Made by a program: the position numbers and the translations under genes. Under the pieces are notes generated by a model. The model saw only the letters and a list, made by a program, of their open reading frames with translations. It searched no databases and was not told where the DNA came from. From Cupriavidus taiwanensis LMG 19424 (lineage in GTDB: Bacteria; Pseudomonadota; Gammaproteobacteria; Burkholderiales; Burkholderiaceae), in assembly GCF_000069785.1 (NCBI RefSeq), contig NC_010528.1, positions 186,001 through 250,000 of the forward strand: a DNA stretch of 64,000 nucleotides, written 5' to 3'. Positions 37,509-45,796 of this stretch are shown in pieces; positions within the stretch are counted from its first letter, which is position 1; the number at the start of each line of letters is the position of its first letter.

Positions 37509-37844
37509 ATGGCTCACCCGGTTCTTTTTGCAGCGCTGCTCGCTGGCCTCATGTCCCTGCTGGCGGCGCGTTCGGCGATGGCGCATGTGGATGTGGGGGT
37601 GCATATCGGCCCACCGGTCTATGCCGCGCCGGCGCCGGTTTATGTGGCGCCGCCGCCTCCCGTGGTGTATGCGCCGCGCTATCACGGCTGGCATGGCGAC
37701 CGGTACTGGGACGGACGGCGCTGGTATGGGCGGCATGAATGGCGCGGCCGCCATCATCATCATTACCGGCACCATCACCACCGGCATCACCACGATCGCC
37801 ACCACGGCCATGGTCACCATGGCCATCGCGGCCATGGCCACTGA
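37509..37844 (+). CDS. Small secreted His-rich protein
   Basis: A 111-residue protein: signal peptide about residues 1-25 (LFAALLAGLMSLLAARSAMAHV, cleavage near AMA-H), then a Pro/Val/Tyr-rich stretch (HIGPPVYAAPAPVY), a Gly/Trp/Arg middle (HGWHGDRYWDGRRWYGRHEW), and a C-terminal tail made almost only of His, Arg, Gly and Asp. The layout matches the Pro-rich 'YXWRGR' secreted proteins common in Burkholderiales, with an unusually strong His tail that could bind metal ions. The ATG was chosen at the signal peptide. No known function. Confidence 0.72.
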   Translation: MAHPVLFAALLAGLMSLLAARSAMAHVDVGVHIGPPVYAAPAPVYVAPPPPVVYAPRYHGWHGDRYWDGRRWYGRHEWRGRHHHHYRHHHHRHHHDRHHGHGHHGHRGHGH

Positions 37845-37883
37845 TCGTCCTGACGACGGCGCCGACGGGCCGGGTCGGCCCGG

Positions 37884-38330
37884 TTAGCGCAACAGCACCA
37901 GTCGCGGCACCGCGTCGGCGCCGCTCCAGACCACGGCGTTCTGCTGGTAGGTCTCTCCAAGTGCCCGCGCCTCGGCCAGCGAGAGCCCTGGCACCAGGAA
38001 ACTCGGTTCGGCGGGCCAGCCGTTGTCGGGATGCTCGCCAGCGGCTTCGATCGCGCGCCGTCCCAGTGCGTTGAGATCCTCTGCCAGTGCCTGTTGCCGG
38101 CGCGCGTTGGCGGCATCGTCGCAGCGCTGGCTGAACGGGTTGGCCGCGGTGATGAAGGCGCTGCAGTCCACGCCCAGCGCGCGGTGCAGCGCGGCCAGCG
38201 CGGCGCTGCGCTGGTCGATGCGCAACGTCATCGGCGTGTCGCCCAGCACACGGTACTGCGTTTCGCGATACGCCCGCAGGGTGTCGGCGTCGATGGCGCT
38301 GGCCACCTTATTTCCCACCTTATTTCCCAC
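37884..38330 (-). CDS. DUF3293 domain protein
   Basis: A protein of up to 148 residues. Evidence: TLRAYRETQYRVLG, LRIDQRSAALAALHRALGVDCSAFITAANPFSQ, and the C-terminal WPAEPSFLVPGLSLAEARALGETYQQNAVVW, the DUF3293 pattern. Function is unknown. It starts at one of three in-frame GTG codons (38330, 38318, 38306) inside a tandem 12-base repeat that directly follows the stop of the Crp/Fnr gene, so translation is probably coupled to that gene. It converges on the His-rich gene. Confidence 0.82.
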   Translation of the reverse strand: MGNKVGNKVASAIDADTLRAYRETQYRVLGDTPMTLRIDQRSAALAALHRALGVDCSAFITAANPFSQRCDDAANARRQQALAEDLNALGRRAIEAAGEHPDNGWPAEPSFLVPGLSLAEARALGETYQQNAVVWSGADAVPRLVLLR

Positions 38331-38339
38331 CTTACTCCC
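38303..38339. repeat. Short tandem repeat at the DUF3293 start
   Basis: On the minus strand, AAGGTGGGAAAT occurs twice in tandem and begins a third time (AAGGTGGCC). Each unit carries a ribosome-binding-like AAGG and a GTG in the same frame, so copy-number change would alter the N-terminus by four residues without a frameshift. Confidence 0.7.
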
Positions 38340-39000
38340 CGTACTGCCGCAGTCCGTCGAGGTCCAGCACCTCGATCACGCCGTAGTCCACCCGCACCAG
38401 TCCCTGCTGTTCCAGCACCTTGAGTGCCTGGTTGGCGCGCTGGCGCGAGATGCCGGCGAGCAGGCCGATCTCTTCCTGCGAGATCTCCAGCGTCTTGCCG
38501 ATGCCCGGGTACAGGTGCTCGTTGAACAGTGACGACACCGCGCGCGCCACGCGCGAATCGATGTCGAGCAGCCGTTCATATTCCACCGCCGCAATGAACT
38601 GCCCCAGGCGCTCGTTGAACTGCGTCAGCAGGAAGCGCGTGAACGGCAGGCTGGTATCCAGCAGCCACTGAAAAGTGTCGCGCGGCAGGAAGGCGATGGT
38701 CGAGCGGCGCAGCGCCATCACGTCGTACTTGCGGATCTCCGACTTCAGCACCGCGCCTTCGCCGAACCAGCCGCCGGTGGGCACGCCGGTGAAGGTGACT
38801 GACTTGCCCGACGGCGACACCGTGGTGATCTTGACGATCCCTTCGAGCACGCCCAGCCAGTGCTCCGCCTTGTCGCCCTTGTGGCAGACGTAGTCGCCCT
38901 GGCTGTACTCGTGCACGAACATGGCGCGGCGCACGCGCTCGCGCTGCTCCGGACTCAGGTCTGCTGCCCACACGCAGCGGTCGACAAAATCGTTCAGCAT
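38332..39000 (-). CDS. Crp/Fnr-family transcriptional regulator
   Basis: A 222-residue regulator: cyclic-nucleotide-binding-like beta-roll (residues about 25-115, HEYSQGDYVCHKGDKAEHWLGVLEGIVKI and GGWFGEGAVLKSE), a dimer helix, then a C-terminal winged helix with EISQEEIGLLAGISRQRANQALKVLEQQG. It lacks the N-terminal Cys cluster of Fnr. It is divergent from the acyl-CoA ligase/ABC operon, with an 18-bp inverted repeat in the gap. It likely regulates itself and possibly that operon. The effector is unknown. Confidence 0.92.
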   Translation of the reverse strand: MLNDFVDRCVWAADLSPEQRERVRRAMFVHEYSQGDYVCHKGDKAEHWLGVLEGIVKITTVSPSGKSVTFTGVPTGGWFGEGAVLKSEIRKYDVMALRRSTIAFLPRDTFQWLLDTSLPFTRFLLTQFNERLGQFIAAVEYERLLDIDSRVARAVSSLFNEHLYPGIGKTLEISQEEIGLLAGISRQRANQALKVLEQQGLVRVDYGVIEVLDLDGLRQYGE

Positions 39001-39029
39001 GGCCTCGCGGAAGCTCCGGTAGGGATTAA

Positions 39030-39059
39030 CCCGGAATTGTCACCGGCGTGACAACCGGG
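39030..39059. promoter_or_regulatory. Inverted repeat in front of the Crp/Fnr gene
   Basis: TTGTCAC, CGGC, GTGACAA at 39037-39054: perfect 7-bp arms with a 4-base centre, the half-site spacing of Fnr-type sites. It is framed by CCCGG and CCGGG. It is centred 46 bases upstream of the regulator start and 235 bases upstream of the ligase gene. Autoregulation is the simplest reading. Confidence 0.6.
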
Positions 39060-39280
39060 GGTGTTGGCATGGGCTATCGTACGATCACAACGGAACCGCG
39101 GGTGCCACCAGGGGCACGCCGGGAAGGCAGAAGACGCTTCTCCCGGCCCCTGAAGACAAGGCACAGACGGGCTTGATGCGATGCGGCAGATGCCGCCGGG
39201 CAAAGCAAGCCAAGTATAACGACCGGACCGGCGCTTGACACCGGGCGTGGACCCCCACGCCGGAGGGACAGGAGACAGCG

Positions 39281-41239
39281 ATGCAGGAATCGTCGGCGAC
39301 GACCTTCCCGCGATGGCTGCTGGCGCACGCCCAGCAGCGGCCGGAGCATCCGGCGTATCGCGAGAAGGATCTCGGCATCTGGCAGACATACAGCTGGGCC
39401 CAGGCGGCACAGCAGGTGAGGGCGCTGGCATGTGGTCTGGCCGCGCTTGGTTTCAAGCGCGGCATGAACCTGGCAGTGGTGGGCGACAACCGTCCGCGCC
39501 TGTACTGGGCCATGACCGCGGCGCAGGCGTTGGGCGGCGTGCCGGTGCCGCTGTACCAGGACGCCATCGCCAACGAGATGGTCTACGTGCTCAACGATGC
39601 GGAGATCGAATTCGCCATCGTCGAGGACCAGGAGCAGGTCGACAAGCTGCTGGAAGTCGAAGCGCAGCTGGCCGAGTCCGGCCGCGCCGTGCGCCACGTC
39701 ATCTTCGAAGATCCGCGCGGCCTGCTCGACTACGATCACCCGTCGCTGATGTCGTACGAGCGCCTGCAGGAACTGGGGCGCGAGTTCGACCAGGCCCACC
39801 CGGGCTTCTATGACGAGGCCATCGCCGCCGGGCAGCCCGACGACACCGCGATCATCCTCTATACGTCCGGCACCACCGGCAAGCCAAAGGGCGTGTGCCA
39901 TTCGCACCATGGCCTGATCGGCTCGGCGCGCAACGGCTGCGCCTTCGACAAGCTCAACGCCGATGACGACGTGCTGTCCTACCTGCCGATGGCGTGGGTG
40001 GGCGACAACCTGTTCTCGTATGCGCAGGCGATGGTGGCCGGCTTCACCGTGAACTGCCCGGAATCGCGCGAGACGGTGATGACCGACCTGCGCGAGATCG
40101 GCCCCACCTACTACTTTGCGCCGCCGCGGATTTATGAAGGCCTGCTGACGCAGGTGATGATCCGCATGGAGGATGCCGGCTGGATCAAGCGCAAGCTGTT
40201 CCACTGGGCCATGGATGTGGCGCGCCGCTGCGGCACCGCCATCCTCGACGGCCAGCCGGTGCCGGTCGCGGAGCGCGCGCGCTACGCGCTGGGCGAAGCA
40301 CTGGTCTACGGCCCGCTGCGCAATGTGCTGGGCATGAGCCGCATCCGCGTGGCCTATACCGCGGGCGAGGCGATCGGCCCGGACCTGTTCCGCTTCTACC
40401 GCTCGATCGGCGTGAACCTGAAGCAGTTCTACGGCCAGACCGAGACTTGCGCCTATGTGTGCCTGCAGCCCGACGGCAAGGTCAAGTTCGACTCGGTGGG
40501 GCCGGCCGCGCCGGGCATGGAAATCCGCATCGCCGACAACGGCGAGGTGCTGGTGCGCGGCGTGGGCCTGCTCAAGTCCTACTACAAGCGCGACGATGCC
40601 ACGCGCGAGGCCATCAACGACGAGGGCTACTTCATGACCGGCGACGCCGGCGTGATCGATGCCGACGGCCACCTGAAGATCATCGACCGCGCCAAGGACG
40701 TGGGCAAGCTGGCCGATGGCTCGATGTTCGCGCCCAAGTACATCGAGAACAAGCTCAAGTTCTTCCCGTACATCAAGGAAGCGGTGGCCTTCGGCAACGG
40801 CCGCGACCAGGTCTGCGCCTTCATCAACATCGACTTCGAGGCGGTGGGCAACTGGGCCGAGCGCCGCCACCTGCCGTATGCCGGCTACGTCGACCTGGCC
40901 GCGCAGCCGGACGTGCTGGAGATGATCGGCGAATGCGTGAACCAGGTGAATGCGGACCTTGCCAACGACCCGATGCTGGCCGGATCGCAAATCGCGCGCT
41001 TCCTGGTACTGCACAAGGAGCTGGACCCGGACGACGACGAACTGACCCGCACGCGCAAGGTACGGCGCGGCTTTATCGCGGAGAAGTATGGCGTGCTGGT
41101 CGACGCGCTCTATGCGGGCAAGTCGGAGCAGTTCATCGAGACGCGCGTCAAGTTTGAAGACGGACGCGAGGGCAGCGTGTCGGCCACGCTGAAGCTGGTG
41201 GATGCCAGGCGGCTGCCGGTAGCGGCGCGCGCGGCATAA
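39281..41239 (+). CDS. Long-chain acyl-CoA synthetase-like AMP-binding protein
   Basis: A 652-residue adenylate-forming ligase activating a carboxylic acid to its CoA ester. Motifs: ILYTSGTTGKPKGV (ATP loop), VAYTAGEAIGPDLFRFYRS with LKQFYGQTET (adenine/acyl site), YFMTGDAGVIDADGHLKIIDRAKD (A8 hinge). The sequence belongs to the FadD15-like long-chain group. It is the first gene of a same-direction set encoding a complete HAAT-type ABC transporter, 29 bases before the first ATPase gene. ATG 39281 follows GGAGACAGCG. The acid activated is not known. Confidence 0.93.
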   Translation: MQESSATTFPRWLLAHAQQRPEHPAYREKDLGIWQTYSWAQAAQQVRALACGLAALGFKRGMNLAVVGDNRPRLYWAMTAAQALGGVPVPLYQDAIANEMVYVLNDAEIEFAIVEDQEQVDKLLEVEAQLAESGRAVRHVIFEDPRGLLDYDHPSLMSYERLQELGREFDQAHPGFYDEAIAAGQPDDTAIILYTSGTTGKPKGVCHSHHGLIGSARNGCAFDKLNADDDVLSYLPMAWVGDNLFSYAQAMVAGFTVNCPESRETVMTDLREIGPTYYFAPPRIYEGLLTQVMIRMEDAGWIKRKLFHWAMDVARRCGTAILDGQPVPVAERARYALGEALVYGPLRNVLGMSRIRVAYTAGEAIGPDLFRFYRSIGVNLKQFYGQTETCAYVCLQPDGKVKFDSVGPAAPGMEIRIADNGEVLVRGVGLLKSYYKRDDATREAINDEGYFMTGDAGVIDADGHLKIIDRAKDVGKLADGSMFAPKYIENKLKFFPYIKEAVAFGNGRDQVCAFINIDFEAVGNWAERRHLPYAGYVDLAAQPDVLEMIGECVNQVNADLANDPMLAGSQIARFLVLHKELDPDDDELTRTRKVRRGFIAEKYGVLVDALYAGKSEQFIETRVKFEDGREGSVSATLKLVDARRLPVAARAA

Positions 41240-41268
41240 GCCATAACAGCACAGGTGGAGGCAGCAAC

Positions 41269-42231
41269 ATGACACAAGTGGCCTGGCAAGGCGCCGGCAA
41301 GCGCGAATGGAGCGCCGCGGCACGCACCGATGCGAGCGGTGCCGGCGGTGGCGGTGCGATGGCGCCGGCAGGAACGCTGCCCCCCGCGGGGCTGGCGGAT
41401 GACAGCGGCGTGCATCCCGGTACGCGCCATGCGCAGCGCACCGGTGCGCAGGCGCGCACCGGCGGCGAGGTGATCCTTGACCTGCAGCATATCTCGCTGT
41501 CGTTCGGCGGGGTGAAGGCGCTGACCGATATCTCGTTCGACGTGTGCGAGCACGAGGTGCGCGCCATCATCGGCCCGAACGGCGCCGGCAAGAGTTCGAT
41601 GCTGAACGTGATCAACGGCGTCTACCACCCGCAGCAGGGGCGCATCGTGTTCCGCGGCGAGGAGCGCAAGCAGATGCACCCGACCGCCGCGGCGCGCCAG
41701 GGCATTGCGCGCACGTTCCAGAACATCGCGCTGTTCAAGGGCATGACGGTGCTGGACAACATCATGACCGGCCGCAACACGCAGTTCCGCACCTCGTGGT
41801 TCGCGCACGCGCTGTGGTGGGGCCCGGCGCGCAACGAGGAAATGCGGCACCGGCAGAAGGTCGAGGAGGTGATCGACTTCCTGGAAATCCAGTCCATCCG
41901 CAAGACGCCGGTCGGGCGCCTGCCGTACGGCCTGCAGAAGCGCGTCGAGCTGGCGCGCGCGCTGGCGGCCGAGCCGTCGATGCTGCTGCTCGACGAGCCC
42001 ATGGCCGGCATGAACGTGGAAGAGAAGCAGGACATGTGCCGCTTCATCCTCGATGTGAACCGGCAGTTCGGCACCACCATCGTGCTGATCGAGCACGACA
42101 TGGGCGTGGTGATGGATATCTCGGACCGCGTGGTGGTGCTGGACTACGGCAAAAAGATCGGCGACGGCACGCCGGAAGAGGTCAAGGGCAACCCTGACGT
42201 GATCAAGGCATACCTGGGCACTTCGCACTGA
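41269..42231 (+). CDS. HAAT-family ABC transporter ATP-binding protein (LivG type)
   Basis: A 320-residue ATPase: Walker A GPNGAGKSS, Q-loop ARTFQNIALF, a signature segment LPYGLQKRVELARAL in which LSGGQ is degenerate, Walker B LLLLDEPMAGM, and IEHDMGVVMDISDRVVVL. The conserved core begins at about residue 68; the first 65 residues are a Gly/Ala/Thr-rich extension not normal for LivG, so a later start is possible (ATG 41359 or GTG 41470). It lies between the ligase and the two permease genes. The substrate class is an amphipathic amino acid or other organic acid. Confidence 0.93.
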   Translation: MTQVAWQGAGKREWSAAARTDASGAGGGGAMAPAGTLPPAGLADDSGVHPGTRHAQRTGAQARTGGEVILDLQHISLSFGGVKALTDISFDVCEHEVRAIIGPNGAGKSSMLNVINGVYHPQQGRIVFRGEERKQMHPTAAARQGIARTFQNIALFKGMTVLDNIMTGRNTQFRTSWFAHALWWGPARNEEMRHRQKVEEVIDFLEIQSIRKTPVGRLPYGLQKRVELARALAAEPSMLLLDEPMAGMNVEEKQDMCRFILDVNRQFGTTIVLIEHDMGVVMDISDRVVVLDYGKKIGDGTPEEVKGNPDVIKAYLGTSH

Positions 42232-42242
42232 GGGGCTGAACC

Positions 42243-43157
42243 ATGACGTTCTTCGTTGAAATCCTGCTCGGCGGCCTGCTGTCGGGACTGATGTACTCGC
42301 TGGTGGCGCTGGGCTTCGTGCTGATCTACAAGGCCTCGGGCGTGTTCAACTTTGCCCAGGGCGCGATGGTCTACTTTGCCGCGCTGGCGGTGGTGGGGCT
42401 GATGGACAAGGGCATGCCGATGTGGGCGGCGGTGATCGGCGCCTTCGTGGTGATGATCCTGGTGGGCATGAGCACCGAGCGCTTCGTGCTGCGCAAGCTG
42501 GTCAACCAGCCGCCGATCACGCTGTTCATGGCCACGATCGGGCTGTCGTTTTTCCTGGAAGGGCTGGGGCCGCTCTTGTTCGGCAATGAAGTGCGCCCGA
42601 TCAACCTGGGCATCGTCGACGAGCCGATCGAGTCGATCCTGACCACCTTCAACATCGTCATCTCCAAGTTCGACCTCGCGGCGGCGGCCATTGCCGGCGT
42701 GCTGGTGGGATCGCTGGCGCTGTTCTTCCAGTACACCAAGGTCGGGCGCGCACTGCGCGCGGTGGCCGACGACCACCAGGCCGCGCTGTCGCTGGGCATC
42801 CCGCTGCAGAACATCTGGGCGATCGTATGGGGCGTGGCGGGCTTCGTCGCGCTGGTGGCGGGCATGCTGTGGGGATCGCGCAATGGCGTGCAGTTCGCGC
42901 TGACGCTGACCGCGCTGAAGGCGCTGCCGGTGCTGATCCTGGGCGGCTTTACCTCGGTGCCCGGCGCCATCGTCGGCGGGCTGATCATCGGCGCGTCGGA
43001 GAAGCTGGCCGAGATCTACATCCCGCCGGTGTTCCAGTCGATGTTCGGCGGCAATTTCGGCGGCATCGAAGGGTGGTTCCCGTATGTGTTTGCGCTGTTG
43101 TTCCTGCTGGTGCGGCCCGAGGGGCTGTTCGGCGAGAAACACATTGATCGCGTCTAA
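42243..43157 (+). CDS. Branched-chain amino acid-type ABC permease (LivH type)
   Basis: A 304-residue membrane protein with about eight spans. LLSGLMYSLVALGFVLIYKASGVFNFAQGAM is the LivH N-terminal signature; RALRAVADDHQAALSLGIP is the cytosolic coupling loop contacting the ATPase; PGAIVGGLIIGASEKL is the late conserved segment. It starts 11 bases after the ATPase gene. Confidence 0.95.
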   Translation: MTFFVEILLGGLLSGLMYSLVALGFVLIYKASGVFNFAQGAMVYFAALAVVGLMDKGMPMWAAVIGAFVVMILVGMSTERFVLRKLVNQPPITLFMATIGLSFFLEGLGPLLFGNEVRPINLGIVDEPIESILTTFNIVISKFDLAAAAIAGVLVGSLALFFQYTKVGRALRAVADDHQAALSLGIPLQNIWAIVWGVAGFVALVAGMLWGSRNGVQFALTLTALKALPVLILGGFTSVPGAIVGGLIIGASEKLAEIYIPPVFQSMFGGNFGGIEGWFPYVFALLFLLVRPEGLFGEKHIDRV

Positions 43158-43183
43158 GCCCGTCGAGCAGGAAGGAGACAAAG

Positions 43184-44260
43184 ATGTTCTATCGTGAAGC
43201 GGGCCAGTTCAAGACCAGCTATGTGGCCGACAGCCAGATCTTCCCGATCCGCCAGGACCGCATCGGTTTTGCGGTACTGATGGCGGTCGCCTTCGTGGCG
43301 ATCCCGTTCGTCGGTTCGGAATACTGGTTCTCGGCCATCCTGATCCCGTTCCTGATCTTCTCGCTGGCGGCGCTGGGGCTGAATATCCTGACCGGCTATG
43401 CCGGCCAGCTGTCGCTGGGCACCGCGGCCTTCATGGCGGTGGGCGCGTATGCGGCCTATAACTTCCAGCTGCGCATCGAAGGCATGCCGGTGCTGCTGAC
43501 CTTTATCCTGGCGGGCCTGTCGGCGGCCCTGGTGGGGGTGGCGTTCGGGCTGCCGTCGCTGCGCATCAAGGGCTTCTACCTGGCGGTGGCCACGCTCGCG
43601 GCGCAGTTCTTCGTGGTGTGGGCGCTGACCAAGTTCCCCTGGTTCTCCAACAACAGCTCGTCGGGCGTGATCACCGCGCAACGGCTGGACCTGTTCGGCT
43701 ACGCCATCGATACGCCGGTGAAGAAGTACCTGTTCGTGCTGGCCATCGTCACGGTGCTGGCGCTGGCGGCCAAGAACCTGGTGCGCTCGGCCACCGGCCG
43801 CGCCTGGATGTCGGTGCGAGACATGGACGTGGCGGCGGAAGTGATCGGCATCCCGCTGATGCGCACCAAGCTGCTGGCGTTCGCGGTCAGCTCGTTCTAC
43901 TGCGGCGTGGCCGGCGCGCTGTACGCGTTCTGCTACCTGGGCTCGGTGGAGCCGGACGGCTTCTCGCTGGACCTGTCGTTCCGCGTGCTGTTCATGATCA
44001 TCATCGGCGGGGTGGGCAGCATCCTGGGCTCGTTCCTGGGCGCCGCCTTCATCCTGCTGCTGCCGATCTTCCTGGACAACGTGCTGCCGCCGCTGGCCTC
44101 GCTGCTGCACCTGCCCTTTACCAACGCCACCGTGTCGCACATCCAGCTGATGGTGTTCGGCGGGCTGATCATCTTCTTCCTGATCGTCGAGCCGCACGGG
44201 CTGGCCCGGCTGTGGCAGATCGCCAAGGAGAAGCTGAGGCTGTGGCCGTTCCCTCATTGA
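43184..44260 (+). CDS. Branched-chain amino acid-type ABC permease (LivM type)
   Basis: A 358-residue permease with about nine spans. ALGLNILTGYAGQLSLGTAAFMAVGAYAAYN is the LivM signature, and GRAWMSVRDMDVAAEVIGIPLMRTKLLAFAVSSFYCGVAGAL is the coupling loop and following helix. IIGGVGSILGSFLGAAFI comes late. The N-terminus has an extra 25-residue cytosolic stretch. It starts 26 bases after the LivH gene and ends 91 bases before the binding-protein gene. Confidence 0.95.
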   Translation: MFYREAGQFKTSYVADSQIFPIRQDRIGFAVLMAVAFVAIPFVGSEYWFSAILIPFLIFSLAALGLNILTGYAGQLSLGTAAFMAVGAYAAYNFQLRIEGMPVLLTFILAGLSAALVGVAFGLPSLRIKGFYLAVATLAAQFFVVWALTKFPWFSNNSSSGVITAQRLDLFGYAIDTPVKKYLFVLAIVTVLALAAKNLVRSATGRAWMSVRDMDVAAEVIGIPLMRTKLLAFAVSSFYCGVAGALYAFCYLGSVEPDGFSLDLSFRVLFMIIIGGVGSILGSFLGAAFILLLPIFLDNVLPPLASLLHLPFTNATVSHIQLMVFGGLIIFFLIVEPHGLARLWQIAKEKLRLWPFPH

Positions 44261-44351
44261 CGGGAGGGGTGCCTGCACTACCGCAGTTCCTGTGTGAAGT
44301 TCTGAAGCTTACGCATAACGAAACGCTCCCTTGAGGGCGAAGGAGACTGTC

Positions 44352-45689
44352 ATGACCAACCTGATCCGCAACGTGCAACGCGCCGCCCTGGTGGTCAGCG
44401 CCGCGGCTGCACTGCTGGCGCCGGCGGTGCCGGCGCTGGCGCAAAGCAACGAGCAGTTCATCGCGCTGCCGAGCTATCGCGTGGGGCCATATGGCGCTAA
44501 CGGGCAGTCGTGGTATGGCGGCTTCATCGACTACCTGAACTACGTCAACCTCAAGGATGGCGGCGTCAATGGCGTCAAGCTGAGCTGGGAAGAGTGCGAG
44601 ACCGAGTACAACAACGCCAAGGGCGTGGAGTGCTATGAGCGCCTGAAATCCAAGAACGCCACCACCAAGGGCACGGCCTACCACGCGATGTCGACCGGCA
44701 TCTCGTACGCGCTGGTCGACAAGACCGCCGCCGACAAGGTGCCGCTGGTGATGATGGGCTACGGTCGCACCGACGCGGTCGACGGCTCGGTGTTCCCGTA
44801 CGCGTTTCCGCTGGTGACCACGTACCAGATGCAGGTCTCGGCCATCGTCAAGTACCTGGCCAGCAAGAGCGGCGGCTCGCTGGCCGGCAAGAAGATCGTC
44901 TACCTGTACCACGACTCGGCCTATGGCAAGGAGCCGATCGTGGCGCTGCAGGCCGAGGCCAGGCTCAACAAGTTCAACCTGGTCGAGATCCCGGTGGCGC
45001 ACCCGGGCAACGAGCAGGGCGCGCAATGGCTGAAGATCCGCCAGGAGAACCCTGACTACGTGATCTTCTGGGGCTGGGGCGTGATGAACCAGACCGCGCT
45101 GAAGGCCGCGCAGAAAGTGGGCTTCTCGCGCGAGAAGATGATTGGCTCCTGGTGGGCGGGCTCCGAGGAAGACACGGTGCCGGCCGGCGATGCCTCCAAG
45201 GGCTACATGAGCGCGACCTGGAACGTGGCCGGCAAGAGCGTGCCGCTGATTGCCGATATCGAGAAGGTGGTCTACGGCGCCGGCAAGGGCAATATGCAGG
45301 ACAAGAACAAGATCGGCTCGGTGCTGTACAACCGCGGCGTCTCGGCGGCGGTGGTGACGGTGGAAGCGGTGCGTGTGGCGCAGGCCAAGTTCGGCAAGGG
45401 CAAGCCCATGACCGGCGAGCAGATGCGCTGGGCCTTCGAGAACCTGAACCTGACCAACGCACGGCTGCAGCAGCTGGGCGCCACCGGCCTGCTGCCGGAG
45501 ATCAAGACCAGCTGCGAGAACCACGAGGGCTCGGGCAAGGTGAAGATCCAGCAGTGGGACGGCAGCAAGTGGGTGGTGGTGTCAGACTGGATCGAGGGCA
45601 ACAAGGGTCTGATCCACCCGCTGTTCAAGGCCACCGCGGCGCAGTACGCGAAGGAGAAGGGCATTACGCCGGGGTGCTCGAAGAGCTGA
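44352..45689 (+). CDS. HAAT-family ABC substrate-binding protein
   Basis: A 445-residue periplasmic protein. Signal peptide residues about 1-30 (VVSAAAALLAPAVPALAQSNEQ, cleavage after ALA). The fold is a two-lobed type I binding protein, with recognisable KIVYLYHDSAYGKEPI and HPGNEQGAQWLKIRQENPDYVIFWGWG. It is clearly longer and more divergent than LivJ/LivK. Together with the flanking CoA ligases this suggests a larger acid rather than leucine as ligand. ATG 44352 follows AAGGAGACTGTC. Ligand unknown. Confidence 0.92.
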   Translation: MTNLIRNVQRAALVVSAAAALLAPAVPALAQSNEQFIALPSYRVGPYGANGQSWYGGFIDYLNYVNLKDGGVNGVKLSWEECETEYNNAKGVECYERLKSKNATTKGTAYHAMSTGISYALVDKTAADKVPLVMMGYGRTDAVDGSVFPYAFPLVTTYQMQVSAIVKYLASKSGGSLAGKKIVYLYHDSAYGKEPIVALQAEARLNKFNLVEIPVAHPGNEQGAQWLKIRQENPDYVIFWGWGVMNQTALKAAQKVGFSREKMIGSWWAGSEEDTVPAGDASKGYMSATWNVAGKSVPLIADIEKVVYGAGKGNMQDKNKIGSVLYNRGVSAAVVTVEAVRVAQAKFGKGKPMTGEQMRWAFENLNLTNARLQQLGATGLLPEIKTSCENHEGSGKVKIQQWDGSKWVVVSDWIEGNKGLIHPLFKATAAQYAKEKGITPGCSKS

Positions 45690-45713
45690 GGCCGTACCAA
45701 TCCCGATTGGTTT

Positions 45714-45740
45714 CTCCCCTCTCCCTCTGGGAGAGGGGAG
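45714..45740. repeat. Palindromic intergenic repeat, copy 4
   Basis: CTCCCCTCTCCC, loop TCT, GGGAGAGGGGAG, between the binding-protein gene and the second ATPase gene. The flank GAGCAAACCGCCG is shared with copy 5. The hairpin inside an apparent operon could protect or attenuate the upstream mRNA. Confidence 0.85.
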
Positions 45741-45796
45741 CAAACCGCCGCGACTGTGAAGTCGCAAGTTATCGTCACACCACCACGAGCCGCACC

